From positions 219,246 to 283,245 of the forward strand of contig NZ_PNRF01000028.1 of the NCBI RefSeq assembly GCF_002879615.1: DNA of 64,000 nucleotides. The letters run 5' to 3'. A program made the position numbers and the translations under genes. The notes beneath the pieces were generated by a model. The model saw only the letters and a program-made list of their open reading frames with translations. It did not search any database and was not told the origin of the DNA. The stretch comes from Billgrantia endophytica. GTDB lineage: Bacteria; Pseudomonadota; Gammaproteobacteria; Pseudomonadales; Halomonadaceae. Below are positions 38,181 through 48,123 of the stretch, one piece after another (position 1 is the first letter of the stretch; each line of letters opens with the position of its first letter).

Positions 38181-39074
38181 CTAGACCACGACGGTAACGG
38201 GACAGCTGGCCAGGTCGATGACCCGGTGGCTGACGCTTCCCATCAGTTTTTCCTGCCATGTGCCGAGCCCTCGCCGCCCCATGATGATCACCGGGTAATC
38301 CTGGTGGCGGTTGGCCTGCTGGACAATGGCCTCCGCATAGCGATCCCCCGCCAGAACCAGTTCGACGATACCCGCCGGCACCATGCCCACGACGTGACGG
38401 GCACGTGAAAAGATGCGCTCCGCCTCGTCCATCTCTTCGTCGCCCTGCCTGGGCGGCTTGCCGGCCGGCCGGCAGAACAGCAGCTCCACCATGGCGTCCG
38501 CGCTTCGTGCCAGGTCGCCGGCTACGGCGGCGGCCTGGTCGCTGTGGCGTGAGCCGTCCACCGGCAGCAGTATGCGACGGATTCGTTGAACATCTTCCGG
38601 CGCGGCTTCGTCATGTACCACGGTCACCGGGCAGGGCGCCCTGTGCACGACCTCGTTGCTCACACTTCCCTCGACGAACTTCCCCATGTCGCTGAGATGC
38701 CGGGCTCCGACCACCACAAGGCAACCCTCATGGCGTCGCACGTGCTCGACGATGGTTCGTGCCGGGTGGCGCACGAAATTCTCGTCCTCGAGGATCACCT
38801 CTTCGGGAGTCGGGTCCAGCGGAGGCTCGATGACCTGCCTGGCGCTTTCGAAAGCACTGGCGGCGGCCTTGAGTCGCAACGAACGGTCCCTGTCGGCGTC
38901 GGCCCGACGATTGGCCGGCAGATCGCTGAGTTCGGGAGGGTTGAGGGGCATGACATGCAACAGCTGTAGAGGCGCCTGTAGCAGGCGAGCCAGCATGGCG
39001 GCATGGCGTGTCGCGGCAGCAGCGGTGGATGAGCCGTCTACTGGCACGATCACGAGCGAAATGCGCTCACTCAT
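38181..39074 (-). CDS. Tandem universal stress protein (UspA domains)
   Basis: 297 residues made of two Usp domains (about 1-145 and 155-297). The second domain keeps the ATP-binding pattern G-x2-G-x9-GS in GRRGLGTWQEKLMGS; the first has GARHLSDMGKFVEGS, with His where the second Gly is usual, so binding there is less sure. Usp proteins are cytoplasmic and accumulate in starvation and stress. GGGAGCTTCAC precedes the ATG. It follows the acyltransferase gene by 45 bases on the same strand. Confidence 0.93.
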   Translation of the reverse strand: MSERISLVIVPVDGSSTAAAATRHAAMLARLLQAPLQLLHVMPLNPPELSDLPANRRADADRDRSLRLKAAASAFESARQVIEPPLDPTPEEVILEDENFVRHPARTIVEHVRRHEGCLVVVGARHLSDMGKFVEGSVSNEVVHRAPCPVTVVHDEAAPEDVQRIRRILLPVDGSRHSDQAAAVAGDLARSADAMVELLFCRPAGKPPRQGDEEMDEAERIFSRARHVVGMVPAGIVELVLAGDRYAEAIVQQANRHQDYPVIIMGRRGLGTWQEKLMGSVSHRVIDLASCPVTVVV

Positions 39075-39119
39075 GTGAAGCTCCCTTGGCAGACAACGGT
39101 ATCGGATCAGGTCTTCAGA

Positions 39120-40181
39120 CTAGCGTATTTGGGCTGCTCTCGTCTGCTGGTCGCCCGGCACATGCAGGCGCTTGCCGAACATCATGCCGCCCAACGGGAC
39201 CCGATTGGCAACCTGATTCAACCAGATGGAGCCGGTGAACCCCACCACGATCAACAGTAGGGTATAGACCGGTAGCGAGAAGTTCATCGCGTCGTTTGTG
39301 ACGTCCACCATGGCAAAGAACATGGGATGCGCCAGGTAGATGCCGAACGAATATTCGTTGACGCGTCTGACCATGGAGGGAGCCGGGCGATTCCGCAGCC
39401 GGGTCATGACGCAAAAGGTGAAGAGGATGAACAGGGGGATGACCCATGTCTCCTTGGAAGAATACTCCAGCCAGCCAGGCAGCGTCAGCAGGACGATCAG
39501 CGCAATGAAGGCAACCAGGTAGACCGGCCGGGCAAGTTGTCGCATCAGCGGAACCTCATGCAGCCGTTGCGAGGTCAGTTGCGCATAATGGCGAACCAGA
39601 AGCATGGCCAGAAAGAACAGGTAGATCCAGCCAAGCGGGGCAATCCACAGCAGGTACCCGGGCGGCGCGATGCCGTACCAGCGGGTCAGCCCCCAATAGG
39701 CGATCCCGACCAGGCTGCCGATGGCCAGCCAGGGGCTGGGCTTCATCCAGCGCACCAGGCCATAATGGGAATAGACCCAATAGAAGGCATAGAATTGCAT
39801 GGCAATGATCAGGAAATAGCCATGCCAGCCGGCATAGACCAGGTATTCGATCATGTTCTCGATGAAGCCGACATCACCGTTGGCGCGGTGGTTGCTGACA
39901 TAGTTCGTCGTGGAGTAGATCAACCCGTAGACTAGGTAGGGCACCATGATGTATTTCATCCGCCTGGCCAGAAAGCCTTCGGGGAGGCGGCTGCCATAGC
40001 GAACCGAAAACAGAAAGATCGAGATGAAGATGAAGATCGGTGTACCGAGAACGGTAGGAATGCGCGCCAGGTCGACGTACACGTTATCGATATGCTGATT
40101 CAGGCGGTCCAGGAGATGGAAGCTGAAGACGGCAAGGCAACCATAGAAGCGTAGCCAGTAAATTTCTTCGATCTGCTTCAT
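39120..40181 (-). CDS. Acyltransferase-3 family membrane protein
   Basis: 353 residues from ATG 40181, behind GAGGAG; the open frame continues upstream without family features. About ten hydrophobic helices span the protein. The N-terminal WLRFYGCLAVFSFHLLDRL has the Arg and His positions of the acyltransferase 3 family (PF01757), whose members O-acetylate or succinylate surface polysaccharides, glucans or lipids from the inner membrane. NEYSFGIYLAHP is the usual late family motif. The target is unknown. It is divergent from an esterase. Confidence 0.87.
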   Translation of the reverse strand: MKQIEEIYWLRFYGCLAVFSFHLLDRLNQHIDNVYVDLARIPTVLGTPIFIFISIFLFSVRYGSRLPEGFLARRMKYIMVPYLVYGLIYSTTNYVSNHRANGDVGFIENMIEYLVYAGWHGYFLIIAMQFYAFYWVYSHYGLVRWMKPSPWLAIGSLVGIAYWGLTRWYGIAPPGYLLWIAPLGWIYLFFLAMLLVRHYAQLTSQRLHEVPLMRQLARPVYLVAFIALIVLLTLPGWLEYSSKETWVIPLFILFTFCVMTRLRNRPAPSMVRRVNEYSFGIYLAHPMFFAMVDVTNDAMNFSLPVYTLLLIVVGFTGSIWLNQVANRVPLGGMMFGKRLHVPGDQQTRAAQIR

Positions 40182-40304
40182 GGGCTCCTCGAACCTTCCA
40201 TGGGTTAGCTGGAACATCATTAGCCGTCTCATTGTCGGACCACAAGGTAACGCAGGAATTCCGCGAGGGGAACTGTCACCAACCAGGCACAGGGAGCCGT
40301 GCGC

Positions 40305-41240
40305 ATGAGAGTCAGACAAGGTTTCGTCATTCTGCCCATCCTGCTTGGTGTCGGTCTGCTGCTGAGTACACCGGCACTGGCTGGAGAGGTTACCCACCAT
40401 CGCTTCCACTCGGAAACCCTGGGGCGCGATTATCCTTATACGCTTTATCTGCCCGAGGGCTACCGGGAGTCGAATCTGGCGTATCCCATTCTCTACCTGC
40501 TGCATGGCTCGAACGGCAGTGAACGTGACTGGGTCGAGCGCGGTTCGCTCCGGGAAACGGCGGACAGGCTGATACGTGACGGCATCATACCTCCGGCAGT
40601 GATCGTGATGCCCGGAAGCGAGAGCTGGTGGATCGATGGCCATAACGAGGCTGCCCGCACCGCGTTCCTCGAGGATCTTCTACCCCATGTCGAAGAGACG
40701 TGGCAGGTCGTGCCCCTGCGCGAGTGGCGGGGTGTGGCGGGCCTCTCCGCCGGGGGGTACGGAAGCATCAATTTTGCACTTGAACGGCCCGAACTGTTCG
40801 GTGCCGCCGCGGCGTTGAGCCCCGCCAGCTACTATCCCTTTCCGCCGGCCAATTCCTCGGCGCGTCGTCACCCCGCCTTTCTCGATAACGAAGGCGGCTT
40901 CGATACCGAGCTATGGGAGCGGCATCACTACAGGGCACACCTGGACCGCTACCTGGAGAGCGACCTCGTCGTTCCGCTCTACCTGAGCGCCGGCAACCGG
41001 GATGTCTACAACGCCGAACATCATGCACGCCTGGTTCATCAGGCGCTGAAACACCACCAGCCCGGCCTGGTGCCTCTGGAGGTCCTGGGCGGCGGCCACA
41101 CCTGGCGAGTCTGGCGTGCCAGCCTGCCTCGAGCCCTCGACTGGATGTTCCTTTTCCTGCAAGGCCCGGTGCCGCTGGAAACGCTCACCGAGAAGGTTGC
41201 CATCGATGCGCGGGAGGAAATGGAAGAGCGGGAGGAGTGA
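40305..41240 (+). CDS. Secreted esterase (esterase D/PF00756 family)
   Basis: 311 residues from ATG 40305 with GGGAG eight bases before; GTG 40299 is too close to that site. A signal peptide (about residues 1-27, ending PALA) predicts export. The alpha/beta-hydrolase features are YPILYLLHGSNGSERDW (oxyanion region), GLSAGGYGSINFAL with the nucleophilic Ser (about residue 149), and LGGGHTW with the catalytic His. Relatives include feruloyl, acetyl and enterochelin esterases. Divergent placement from an acyltransferase hints at matched acylation and deacylation, but this is inference. Confidence 0.87.
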   Translation: MRVRQGFVILPILLGVGLLLSTPALAGEVTHHRFHSETLGRDYPYTLYLPEGYRESNLAYPILYLLHGSNGSERDWVERGSLRETADRLIRDGIIPPAVIVMPGSESWWIDGHNEAARTAFLEDLLPHVEETWQVVPLREWRGVAGLSAGGYGSINFALERPELFGAAAALSPASYYPFPPANSSARRHPAFLDNEGGFDTELWERHHYRAHLDRYLESDLVVPLYLSAGNRDVYNAEHHARLVHQALKHHQPGLVPLEVLGGGHTWRVWRASLPRALDWMFLFLQGPVPLETLTEKVAIDAREEMEEREE

Positions 41241-41304
41241 TGCGACGCGTGATCGGGTATGAAACAGTTGGCTCAGCGGAATCATGTCCTGACAGGAGAA
41301 CCTC

Positions 41305-42051
41305 ATGAACCGGGTCATTATCGTGACGGGTGGAAGTCGAGGGATCGGTGCCGCGACAGCGCGGCTGGCAGCAGCGGAGGGTTATCGAGTCTGCCTGACG
41401 TATTGCCATCATCGCCATGCGGCCGACGAGGTCGTGGCCGCCATCGTCGATAGCGGTGGCCAGGCCATGGCAGTGGCCGCCGATGTCGGCGTCGAGAAAG
41501 ATGTCGTGCGGCTTTTTGCAGAGGTCGATCGACATCTTGGTCCTGTCCAGGTGCTGGTCAATAACGCCGGGATACTGGAAGTCCAGAAGCGGGTGGAAGA
41601 CATGGACGCCGAACGCCTGGCACGTGTATTGGCGGTGAATGTCACGGGCAGCTTCCTGTGTGCTCGAGAGGCGATCCGGCGCATGTCGAGCCGACACGGT
41701 GGAAGCGGTGGCGCCATCGTCAATCTCTCGTCGCGGGCCGCCTGCCTGGGTGCTCCCGACGAGTATGTGGACTACGCTGCGGCCAAGGGCGCCATCGATA
41801 CCTTCACGATCGGGTTGGCCAAGGAAGTCGCCGAGGAAGGGATTCGCGTCAATGCGGTGCGCCCGGGACTGATCGACACCGAGATCCATGCCAGCGGTGG
41901 CGAGCCTGGACGCATCGAACGCTTGAGGCAAGGCGTGCCCATGCAGCGGGGTGGTCATGCCGAAGAGGTTGCCAGGGCGATCCTGTGGCTGGCTTCCGAC
42001 CAGGCTTCCTATACCACCGGTTCGTTCATCGACGTGTCCGGCGGTCGTTGA
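41305..42051 (+). CDS. Short-chain dehydrogenase/reductase
   Basis: 248 residues, classical SDR. The NAD(P) motif TGGSRGIGAATA is at residues 8-19, NNAG at about 85-88, a catalytic Ser in NLSSRAA, and Tyr-x3-Lys in YAAAKGA (about 154-160). GLIDTEIHA and TGSFIDVSGGR complete the pattern of FabG-like enzymes. The Arg at position 12 favours NADPH. The substrate is not predictable. GGAGAACCTC precedes the ATG, 64 bases after the esterase. Confidence 0.92.
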   Translation: MNRVIIVTGGSRGIGAATARLAAAEGYRVCLTYCHHRHAADEVVAAIVDSGGQAMAVAADVGVEKDVVRLFAEVDRHLGPVQVLVNNAGILEVQKRVEDMDAERLARVLAVNVTGSFLCAREAIRRMSSRHGGSGGAIVNLSSRAACLGAPDEYVDYAAAKGAIDTFTIGLAKEVAEEGIRVNAVRPGLIDTEIHASGGEPGRIERLRQGVPMQRGGHAEEVARAILWLASDQASYTTGSFIDVSGGR

Positions 42052-42102
42052 CCGTGCTGGCGAATCCGCATCCCCGGCATGTTGCAAGTTAGGCTGTCGT
42101 TT

Positions 42103-45100
42103 TTACCTCTCCTCCGAGTCGATCTGGTCGAGCAGATCCGTGACGGCGCGCTCCAGCTGGCGGTCGCGGTTCGCCACCTCGTCCTCCGGTGTCTGCTCGA
42201 CCACGATATCGGGCATGGCACCGTTATGCTCCATGTCGGTGCCATCGGGCAGGTACCAGCCGCGGAACGGTCGTCTCACCGTGGCACCGTCGATCAGCGT
42301 ATGGCTATTGGTGGAAATCACGCCCCCATAGGTCTGCTGTCCTACCAGGTTGCCTCGGCCGAGGGTAGAGAAGGCATGGGCCAGGATCTCGGCATTCGAG
42401 TAGCTCTTCTCGTTGGCCAGCATGTTGATGGGGAGCGTATAGCGTGGCGCGTCCAGCCTGTCCTGCGGGTAGTGGCCGGCATCGTTCAGGTCGGCCCCGG
42501 CCGGGATCGTATAGGCATGCTCGCCGGCCATGATCGAGGTCAGTATGCGGTCCGTGGTATGGCCGCCACCGTTGTTGCGCACATCGATGATCAGGCCGTC
42601 CTTGTCCATGGCGGCGGCGTACAGGTCGCCCTGGAAACCCTCCAGCGAGGTCTGGTTCATGGCCTGGATATGCAGGTAGCCCAGCCTGCCATCGGAGAGT
42701 TCCTCGACCTTGCGACGGCTCCGTTCACGGAAGTCGTCGTATCGCAGTCGCGCCAGTTCGCTGATGCCGACCGCGGTCAGGATGGTGCGATACTCGGTAT
42801 GGCCCGCGTCGCCGGGGCGCTCGAAGGTGACCACCACCTCTTCGTCGACTCGCCCGCGCAGACGTTGCAGCAGGGTATCGTTCTCCTCGAAAGGCCGCAG
42901 GTCGATCTCGGTGACCACGTCCCCGGAGGCGAGCGGCATGGGGCCACGATCCGCCGGCCCTTCGGGCAGAACCCGCCTCACGCGATAACCGATCCTGCCA
43001 TCCACCTGGGAAATGAGGCGCTCCTCTTCGATGCCGAACCGGCCGGAGGGCTCGCGCAGCGCCGAGACAGGGCCGGGGTTGGAGACGCCCATATGCGAGG
43101 CAGCCAGCTCCCCCATCAGACGGTTGGCGATATCACTGAACTCACTGGGAGTGCGCGCTCGGCGTACGAGCGTCTCGTAGTCGTCTACCACCTCATCCCA
43201 GGCCAGGCCCTTCAGGTCCTGGCGGTAGAAGTTTTCTCCAATCACCCGGGCCGCTTCATTGAACTTCTGCAGCGCCTGCCGGCGCAGGTCGATACGTATG
43301 CGATCGGAGATGTCAGGGTGGCGTGGCGACCCCCCCGAGAGCCTGGCGACACCAACGCGGCCGTTGGCGATATACACGACCTGGTCGCCGGTGGTGCTGA
43401 GATGCTGGACATTGGCGGTAGGTCCAAGGCGCTGCCTGTCGCTGCCGTCCCAGCTCATGGTCACCAGCCCTTCGCTGCCGTCATTGACTATGTAGCGATC
43501 CCCGCCGGGCGTCATTTCGTTGGAGGACTGATGGGTGGGTGAGGCGGTGATGCGTTGGACGCGGCGCCAGGCGTTCTCGAGATCCAGCACGGGCTCGTTG
43601 TCTGCCAACGGCTCGGAACCCGCTTCCTCCGGCATGATGGGCAAGGGGGTGAGTTCAGCCGCGGCAGAGCGCGCATCCCGGTAATAGGCGGTGCGCTCAC
43701 GGGGCGTATAGGTGGCGAGGCTGCGGTCCAGATAGACGCTATAGAGGTCGTAGCTGTTGCCCGATCGATTCGAGATGAAGCTCAGCTTGCGCCCATCGGC
43801 TGACCAGCGCGGGTTGAGGTCGTTGCGGGGATGCCGTGTGATATTGACCGGCTCCTGGGAGCCATCCGCCGGCACGACGAAAATATTGGCGCTGTAGTTG
43901 AGGTCGTTCTGGGAATAGGCAATGTAGCGGCTATCCGGCGACCAGCGCCAGTGGATGAAGCTGTCCCAGCCTTCGACCAGCGTTCTCTCCTCGCCGCTCT
44001 CCTGGTCCAGCACCATGAGGTCGCCTCTGCCACGGCGAAAAGCAAGGTACCGGCCATCGGGAGAGGGAGAGACGTCGCGATCATTGGTGTCGTTTGCCAC
44101 CAGCGGCCGCACGTCGAACTGCACGGCATCGTGCCAGCGAGTCGGGTCCTGTTCGGGAGGAACATCGTCCGGGACCTCGGGCTCGAGGTCTTCCTCGGGG
44201 ATGCTCTCCGGCTCGATGGGCGGCTCTTGCGTGGGCGTGGGCACGTCCACCGGGTCGGCCGGGGTCGGCAGGAATGGCGGTTCGAAGATCAGCCCCGGGT
44301 CCTGGGGGGCAAAGGGATCCTCGGGCTCGCTGGCGTGGGCGACGGCATCCGGTTCGTCGACCACGTCGGGGTCCACCTGGGTGGCTGGCGAGTCGGGCAG
44401 GGTCTCGTCGGAGAGCGCCGGGGAGGTGGCGGGCTCCCAGCCCGCGTCCGGTTCCTGGCCGGCAGGGAGCCGCTCATGGGTCTGGCGAATCTCGTCGCGT
44501 GTCAGCGAGACGCGGGCTTCATGGATCGAGTCCGTACCATCGGCATCGTTGACGAAAAGGAGGCGCAGGCCATCCGGCGACCAGGCGATATCGCGATGCC
44601 GCGCATGGGTATTGGGCGTCACCGCCAACGTCGGGCTTTGTTCGTCCATATGGCGCACGTAGACCCGGCCATAGGCGATGTAGGCCATGGTCTTGCCATC
44701 CGGGCTGAGGGCCGCCTCGCTGACGTCGCGGTTGATGCGCCGCAGTTCATGGACGTCGCGGCCATCGTCGGGTGCCCTCAGCGTGATGGGTTCGGGCTCG
44801 GCGCCGGGGTTCTCCAGGTCCAGGGTGTAAAGCGTGTCCCAGACCTGCAATATCGCGGTGCTGCCGTCGCGGGAAACATCGAAGTGCTGAAGGTCGCGCT
44901 CGTCGAAATGGGTTAGCCGCTCGAATTGACGCGACTCATCCTGCAGGTCGACCCGATAGAGATTGACCGTCTCGTCCTCCCGGTTGGACATGAAAAGCAG
45001 GGACTCATCGTCGACCCAGCGTGCGCGGCCGTCATCTCCGTCCCGCTCGGTGAGGGGCTCGAACTCCTTCGTTTCGCGATCGTGGATCCACACGTTCATG

Positions 45101-45732
45101 GCGTCCGGGCCACGATAATGGCGGCGGTTCCAGCCATGGTAAGCCCCGCCGCGGGTGAAGACGACGCGCTGCCCATCGGGCGAAAGCTGTGGATCGGAGC
45201 CGAAGGCATCATGCAGCCGGCTGTATTCACCCCCCTCCGGCGAGAGCCGGTAGGGCCTCTGGTCACGATAGACATCGGCTTCGAGCATGCCCGAGAAGGT
45301 GATGACGGGTTCGCCATCGGCGTCGGTGCCGAACAGGGGGTTGCGCAGGTGCTGGTCACCATGGGTGAGCTGGGTCAGTTGACTGCCATCCCGGCGCATC
45401 CGCCAGAGATTCAGATAGCCATCCCGCATCGAGGCGAATACGATCCACTCCCCATCGGGGCTCCAACTTGAGTAGAGATCGTCGAGATCGTGCCGGGTCA
45501 GGCGTATCGCCGTGCCGCCATCGGCCGCGGCGCGCCACAGGTCGCCTCGCCAGCTGAAGATGAGTTCCGAACCATCGGGGCTGATGGAGGGGAAGCGGGG
45601 CAGCCCGACCTGATTGGTCTCCGCTGCTGCGCCAGGTGGCACGCTTGCCAGGACCCCTCCCACTACCGTCAGGAATGACAGCCGCCTCACGGCGGCTCGG
45701 AGCGACGAGCGTTTGCGGCTTGGCACTTCCAT
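42103..45732 (-). CDS. Tricorn-like S41 protease with beta-propellers
   Basis: 1209 residues from ATG 45732; starts further upstream (45765, 45813) would add a non-signal N-terminus. A signal peptide (residues ~1-37, ending PGAAA) predicts periplasmic location. Residues ~40-420 carry WD40/TolB-like propeller repeats (PSISPDGSELIFSWRGDLW), ~420-535 a very acidic Pro-rich linker, and ~540-800 a second propeller. After a core-1 region and a PDZ domain (~930-1010) comes the S41 protease core with EKSYSNAE (nucleophilic Ser, about 1110) and DVRNNGGGHTTDRI. Tricorn homologues degrade peptides; the substrate is unknown. Confidence 0.9.
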   Translation of the reverse strand: MEVPSRKRSSLRAAVRRLSFLTVVGGVLASVPPGAAAETNQVGLPRFPSISPDGSELIFSWRGDLWRAAADGGTAIRLTRHDLDDLYSSWSPDGEWIVFASMRDGYLNLWRMRRDGSQLTQLTHGDQHLRNPLFGTDADGEPVITFSGMLEADVYRDQRPYRLSPEGGEYSRLHDAFGSDPQLSPDGQRVVFTRGGAYHGWNRRHYRGPDAMNVWIHDRETKEFEPLTERDGDDGRARWVDDESLLFMSNREDETVNLYRVDLQDESRQFERLTHFDERDLQHFDVSRDGSTAILQVWDTLYTLDLENPGAEPEPITLRAPDDGRDVHELRRINRDVSEAALSPDGKTMAYIAYGRVYVRHMDEQSPTLAVTPNTHARHRDIAWSPDGLRLLFVNDADGTDSIHEARVSLTRDEIRQTHERLPAGQEPDAGWEPATSPALSDETLPDSPATQVDPDVVDEPDAVAHASEPEDPFAPQDPGLIFEPPFLPTPADPVDVPTPTQEPPIEPESIPEEDLEPEVPDDVPPEQDPTRWHDAVQFDVRPLVANDTNDRDVSPSPDGRYLAFRRGRGDLMVLDQESGEERTLVEGWDSFIHWRWSPDSRYIAYSQNDLNYSANIFVVPADGSQEPVNITRHPRNDLNPRWSADGRKLSFISNRSGNSYDLYSVYLDRSLATYTPRERTAYYRDARSAAAELTPLPIMPEEAGSEPLADNEPVLDLENAWRRVQRITASPTHQSSNEMTPGGDRYIVNDGSEGLVTMSWDGSDRQRLGPTANVQHLSTTGDQVVYIANGRVGVARLSGGSPRHPDISDRIRIDLRRQALQKFNEAARVIGENFYRQDLKGLAWDEVVDDYETLVRRARTPSEFSDIANRLMGELAASHMGVSNPGPVSALREPSGRFGIEEERLISQVDGRIGYRVRRVLPEGPADRGPMPLASGDVVTEIDLRPFEENDTLLQRLRGRVDEEVVVTFERPGDAGHTEYRTILTAVGISELARLRYDDFRERSRRKVEELSDGRLGYLHIQAMNQTSLEGFQGDLYAAAMDKDGLIIDVRNNGGGHTTDRILTSIMAGEHAYTIPAGADLNDAGHYPQDRLDAPRYTLPINMLANEKSYSNAEILAHAFSTLGRGNLVGQQTYGGVISTNSHTLIDGATVRRPFRGWYLPDGTDMEHNGAMPDIVVEQTPEDEVANRDRQLERAVTDLLDQIDSEER

Positions 45733-45752
45733 TCGACGAGCCTTGATTTCAA

Positions 45753-45768
45753 GGGATGCATGCATCCC
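45753..45768. promoter_or_regulatory. 16-bp perfect palindrome upstream of the tricorn gene
   Basis: GGGATGCATGCATCCC reads the same on both strands and lies 21 bases before the chosen start of the tricorn-like gene. It could be an operator in the leader, or, if translation starts at ATG 45765, it would be coding. No known regulator site is recognised. Confidence 0.4.
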
Positions 45769-45904
45769 CAACGTAGCAGCAATCCCGCATCCCTTCGAAC
45801 ACCTGCCAGACATCGGCTTGGTTGAACGTGTCTCCTTCGTCTAGGCTGTCTGACGACAGCGGAGTTTCCGGCGGTTCGGCATCCGTCCATGGAAGGAGGG
45901 AAGA

Positions 45905-47182
45905 GTGAGCGAAGCGCGAGATCCCTATCCCGATGCGCTACGTGCCGCAGCCCTGCTTATCGTGGTGCTCGGGCACTGGGTGGCCACCCTGCCGCGAGTC
46001 GAGGACGGCGTCCTGGTGGACACCGGCCATATCCTGGAGGCCTGGGCCCCCGCAGGGTTGTTCACCTGGCTGGTACAGGTCGTGCCGCTGTTCGTGTTCG
46101 TCTCGGCGGCGGTCAGTTCCGAAGGCGTCCAGCAGCGCCTCGATGAAGGCAAGCCACACCTGCACTGGTGGGCCGAGCGGGCGCTGAGCCTGGCCCGGCC
46201 CACCGTCACCTACCTGGCCGTGTTGACGGTATTCGTCGCCGTTGCGTTCTTTACCCGAGAGGGGATTCTTGGGCCGCTCAATCACTCATTGACGGTTCAC
46301 CTGTGGTTCCTGCTGACCCTGCTGGGGGTGCAACTGCTGCTGCCCCTCAGTGTCTGGGCCGACCGCCGCTGGGGGCTGGGGGCCGTCGTCGGGCTGATCG
46401 TACTGGTCGCTGCGATCGATCTCCTGCGTGCCCGCCCTACGTCGCCCGGCGCCCTGCTCGAGCTGGGCGCCCTGGTGACCGACACTCACGACCTTTTTGC
46501 CTGGGTCAACACCGCCCTCGTCTGGGTCGTGCCCCAGCAGCTCGGCATCGCCTGGTGGCATGGGCGCTTTGCCGGCCGGCGCACCGGCATCGGGCTGCTG
46601 CTGTTCGGGTTGTCCTGGCTGGGGTTGGCCGTGGCGTCCGGCTATCCGGTGTCGATGGTGAACGGCAATGTCGGCGGCCACACCAACCTGCTGCCGCCAA
46701 CCCTGGCACTGCTGGGCGTGATGTGGCTTCAGGTCGGCGTGGTGGTGATCTTCGAGACCCCGGTGAGGCGGTTCTTGCAGCGTCGTCACATGGGGCGCTG
46801 GGTGGCCATGCTGGGCGCATTGGGCCTGCAGCTTTATCTGTGGCACAAGTTTGCCGAACTCCCTGCGGCCTGGCTGGGAACGCGCCTGGGCTTTCCCATC
46901 GATGCCGGCGTGCCCGGAGAAACGGGGTTCTGGATAGGGCGCCTGGAATGGATAGGGCTCTGCATCGTCATGGTCGCCCCCATCATGATTGCCGTAGTGA
47001 GCTTCGAACGCATGCGCAGGCGGGACGTGGCCTCGACGACCAGTATGCCGGCCATTCTGGCGGGGGGGATCGCGTTGATCGCCGGCCTCGGGATCAGCCT
47101 GGGGCTTGGGGCCAAGCCCGGCGCCGTCATCGGCCTGGTGGGCGTCGCAGCGGCCTCCTACCTGCTGCGTGCCCGTCGTTAG
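45905..47182 (+). CDS. Acyltransferase-3 family membrane protein
   Basis: 425 residues from GTG 45905, preceded by GGAAGGAGGGAAGA. About eleven helices. The start PYPDALRAAALLIVVLGHWV has the family Arg and His of PF01757. A second feature is the pair VHLWFLLTLLGVQLLLP and GLQLYLWHKFAELP near the end. It is a second, unrelated-in-detail member of the family in this window. The group includes O-acyltransferases of surface glycans; the target is unknown. Confidence 0.83.
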   Translation: MSEARDPYPDALRAAALLIVVLGHWVATLPRVEDGVLVDTGHILEAWAPAGLFTWLVQVVPLFVFVSAAVSSEGVQQRLDEGKPHLHWWAERALSLARPTVTYLAVLTVFVAVAFFTREGILGPLNHSLTVHLWFLLTLLGVQLLLPLSVWADRRWGLGAVVGLIVLVAAIDLLRARPTSPGALLELGALVTDTHDLFAWVNTALVWVVPQQLGIAWWHGRFAGRRTGIGLLLFGLSWLGLAVASGYPVSMVNGNVGGHTNLLPPTLALLGVMWLQVGVVVIFETPVRRFLQRRHMGRWVAMLGALGLQLYLWHKFAELPAAWLGTRLGFPIDAGVPGETGFWIGRLEWIGLCIVMVAPIMIAVVSFERMRRRDVASTTSMPAILAGGIALIAGLGISLGLGAKPGAVIGLVGVAAASYLLRARR

Positions 47183-47250
47183 TACCGCTGTGTCACAAGC
47201 ATTGCGGTTTTCTGCATAAGACCGCCTTGATCCCTTGCGCGGTGCGATAC

Positions 47251-48123
47251 TCAGGCCGTCACGATGCGCCGACAGGCCACGTTGAGAATGCCGTGGCACG
47301 TCGTCGCCGTGGTATCCGAAAACTCACCCAATATTTCGCCATCCGCCGTTAGTGTCTTGGCATGACGCAGCTGGAGGCGGCACTGCGATGAAGTGACATG
47401 TACCACGGTGGAGCCGTTTTCAGTCTCGCGGCCCAACAGGCGGGTCGCCAGGAACACCATCAGCAGGCGAAGCCGCGACCTGGGTCGTACGGCGACGATA
47501 TCGAGCTTGCCGTCGTCTATCCGGGCTTCGGCAACGCGTTGCCCGCCGCCGAAGAACGCCCCCGAGGCGATGGCGATCGTCAGCCAGCGCCCTTCGGCAG
47601 TGCCATCGTCATGAGTGATCTTCCCATGGAAGCCTTGCTGTATGCCGACCTTCTTCGCCAGAATGGCCAGATAGCTGAAGCGCCCGAATAGCGACTTGTG
47701 CTTTGCGGAGGCTTCCCTGGCAGGAACCGTTCCCAGTCCGATATGGGCGACATTGAGGAACATCCGGCCATTGATCCACGCGACATCCACATCCGCCGTC
47801 TGGCCTGAAGCGATCAATTGGCACAGTTCCCGAGGATCGTCCGGCAGGTCCAGATTACGTGCGAAATCATTTGCCGTACCCGAGGGCAACACACCCAGCG
47901 AGGCGTTGCGCTCGACACACACCACGGCTACTCGATTGACCGAGCCGTCGCCACCGGCGACCAGCACTCGGTCACCTTCCATGACATCCTGCTCCCATGC
48001 CGTATCGGCAATGTCACGAACCGACAGGTCATCAAGGCCGACGGCACCCAGGTGGCTCCGCCAGTAGGATTCGCCATGCTCGCCGTCGCCGGCATCGGTA
48101 TTGACAATCAACCAGTAGCGCAT
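47251..48123 (-). CDS. Diacylglycerol kinase-family lipid kinase (YegS/DagK type)
   Basis: 290 residues from ATG 48123, with GGAG eight bases before; the open frame upstream lacks family features. It has the DAGK catalytic domain (PF00781): RVLVAGGDGSVNRVAVV (nucleotide-binding GGDGS, about residues 56-60) and LGVLPSGTANDFARNLDLP. The C-terminal half holds RFSYLAILAKK and the second sub-domain typical of YegS-like kinases. These phosphorylate diacylglycerol, phosphatidylglycerol or other lipids at the inner membrane; the exact lipid is unknown. Confidence 0.9.
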   Translation of the reverse strand: MRYWLIVNTDAGDGEHGESYWRSHLGAVGLDDLSVRDIADTAWEQDVMEGDRVLVAGGDGSVNRVAVVCVERNASLGVLPSGTANDFARNLDLPDDPRELCQLIASGQTADVDVAWINGRMFLNVAHIGLGTVPAREASAKHKSLFGRFSYLAILAKKVGIQQGFHGKITHDDGTAEGRWLTIAIASGAFFGGGQRVAEARIDDGKLDIVAVRPRSRLRLLMVFLATRLLGRETENGSTVVHVTSSQCRLQLRHAKTLTADGEILGEFSDTTATTCHGILNVACRRIVTA

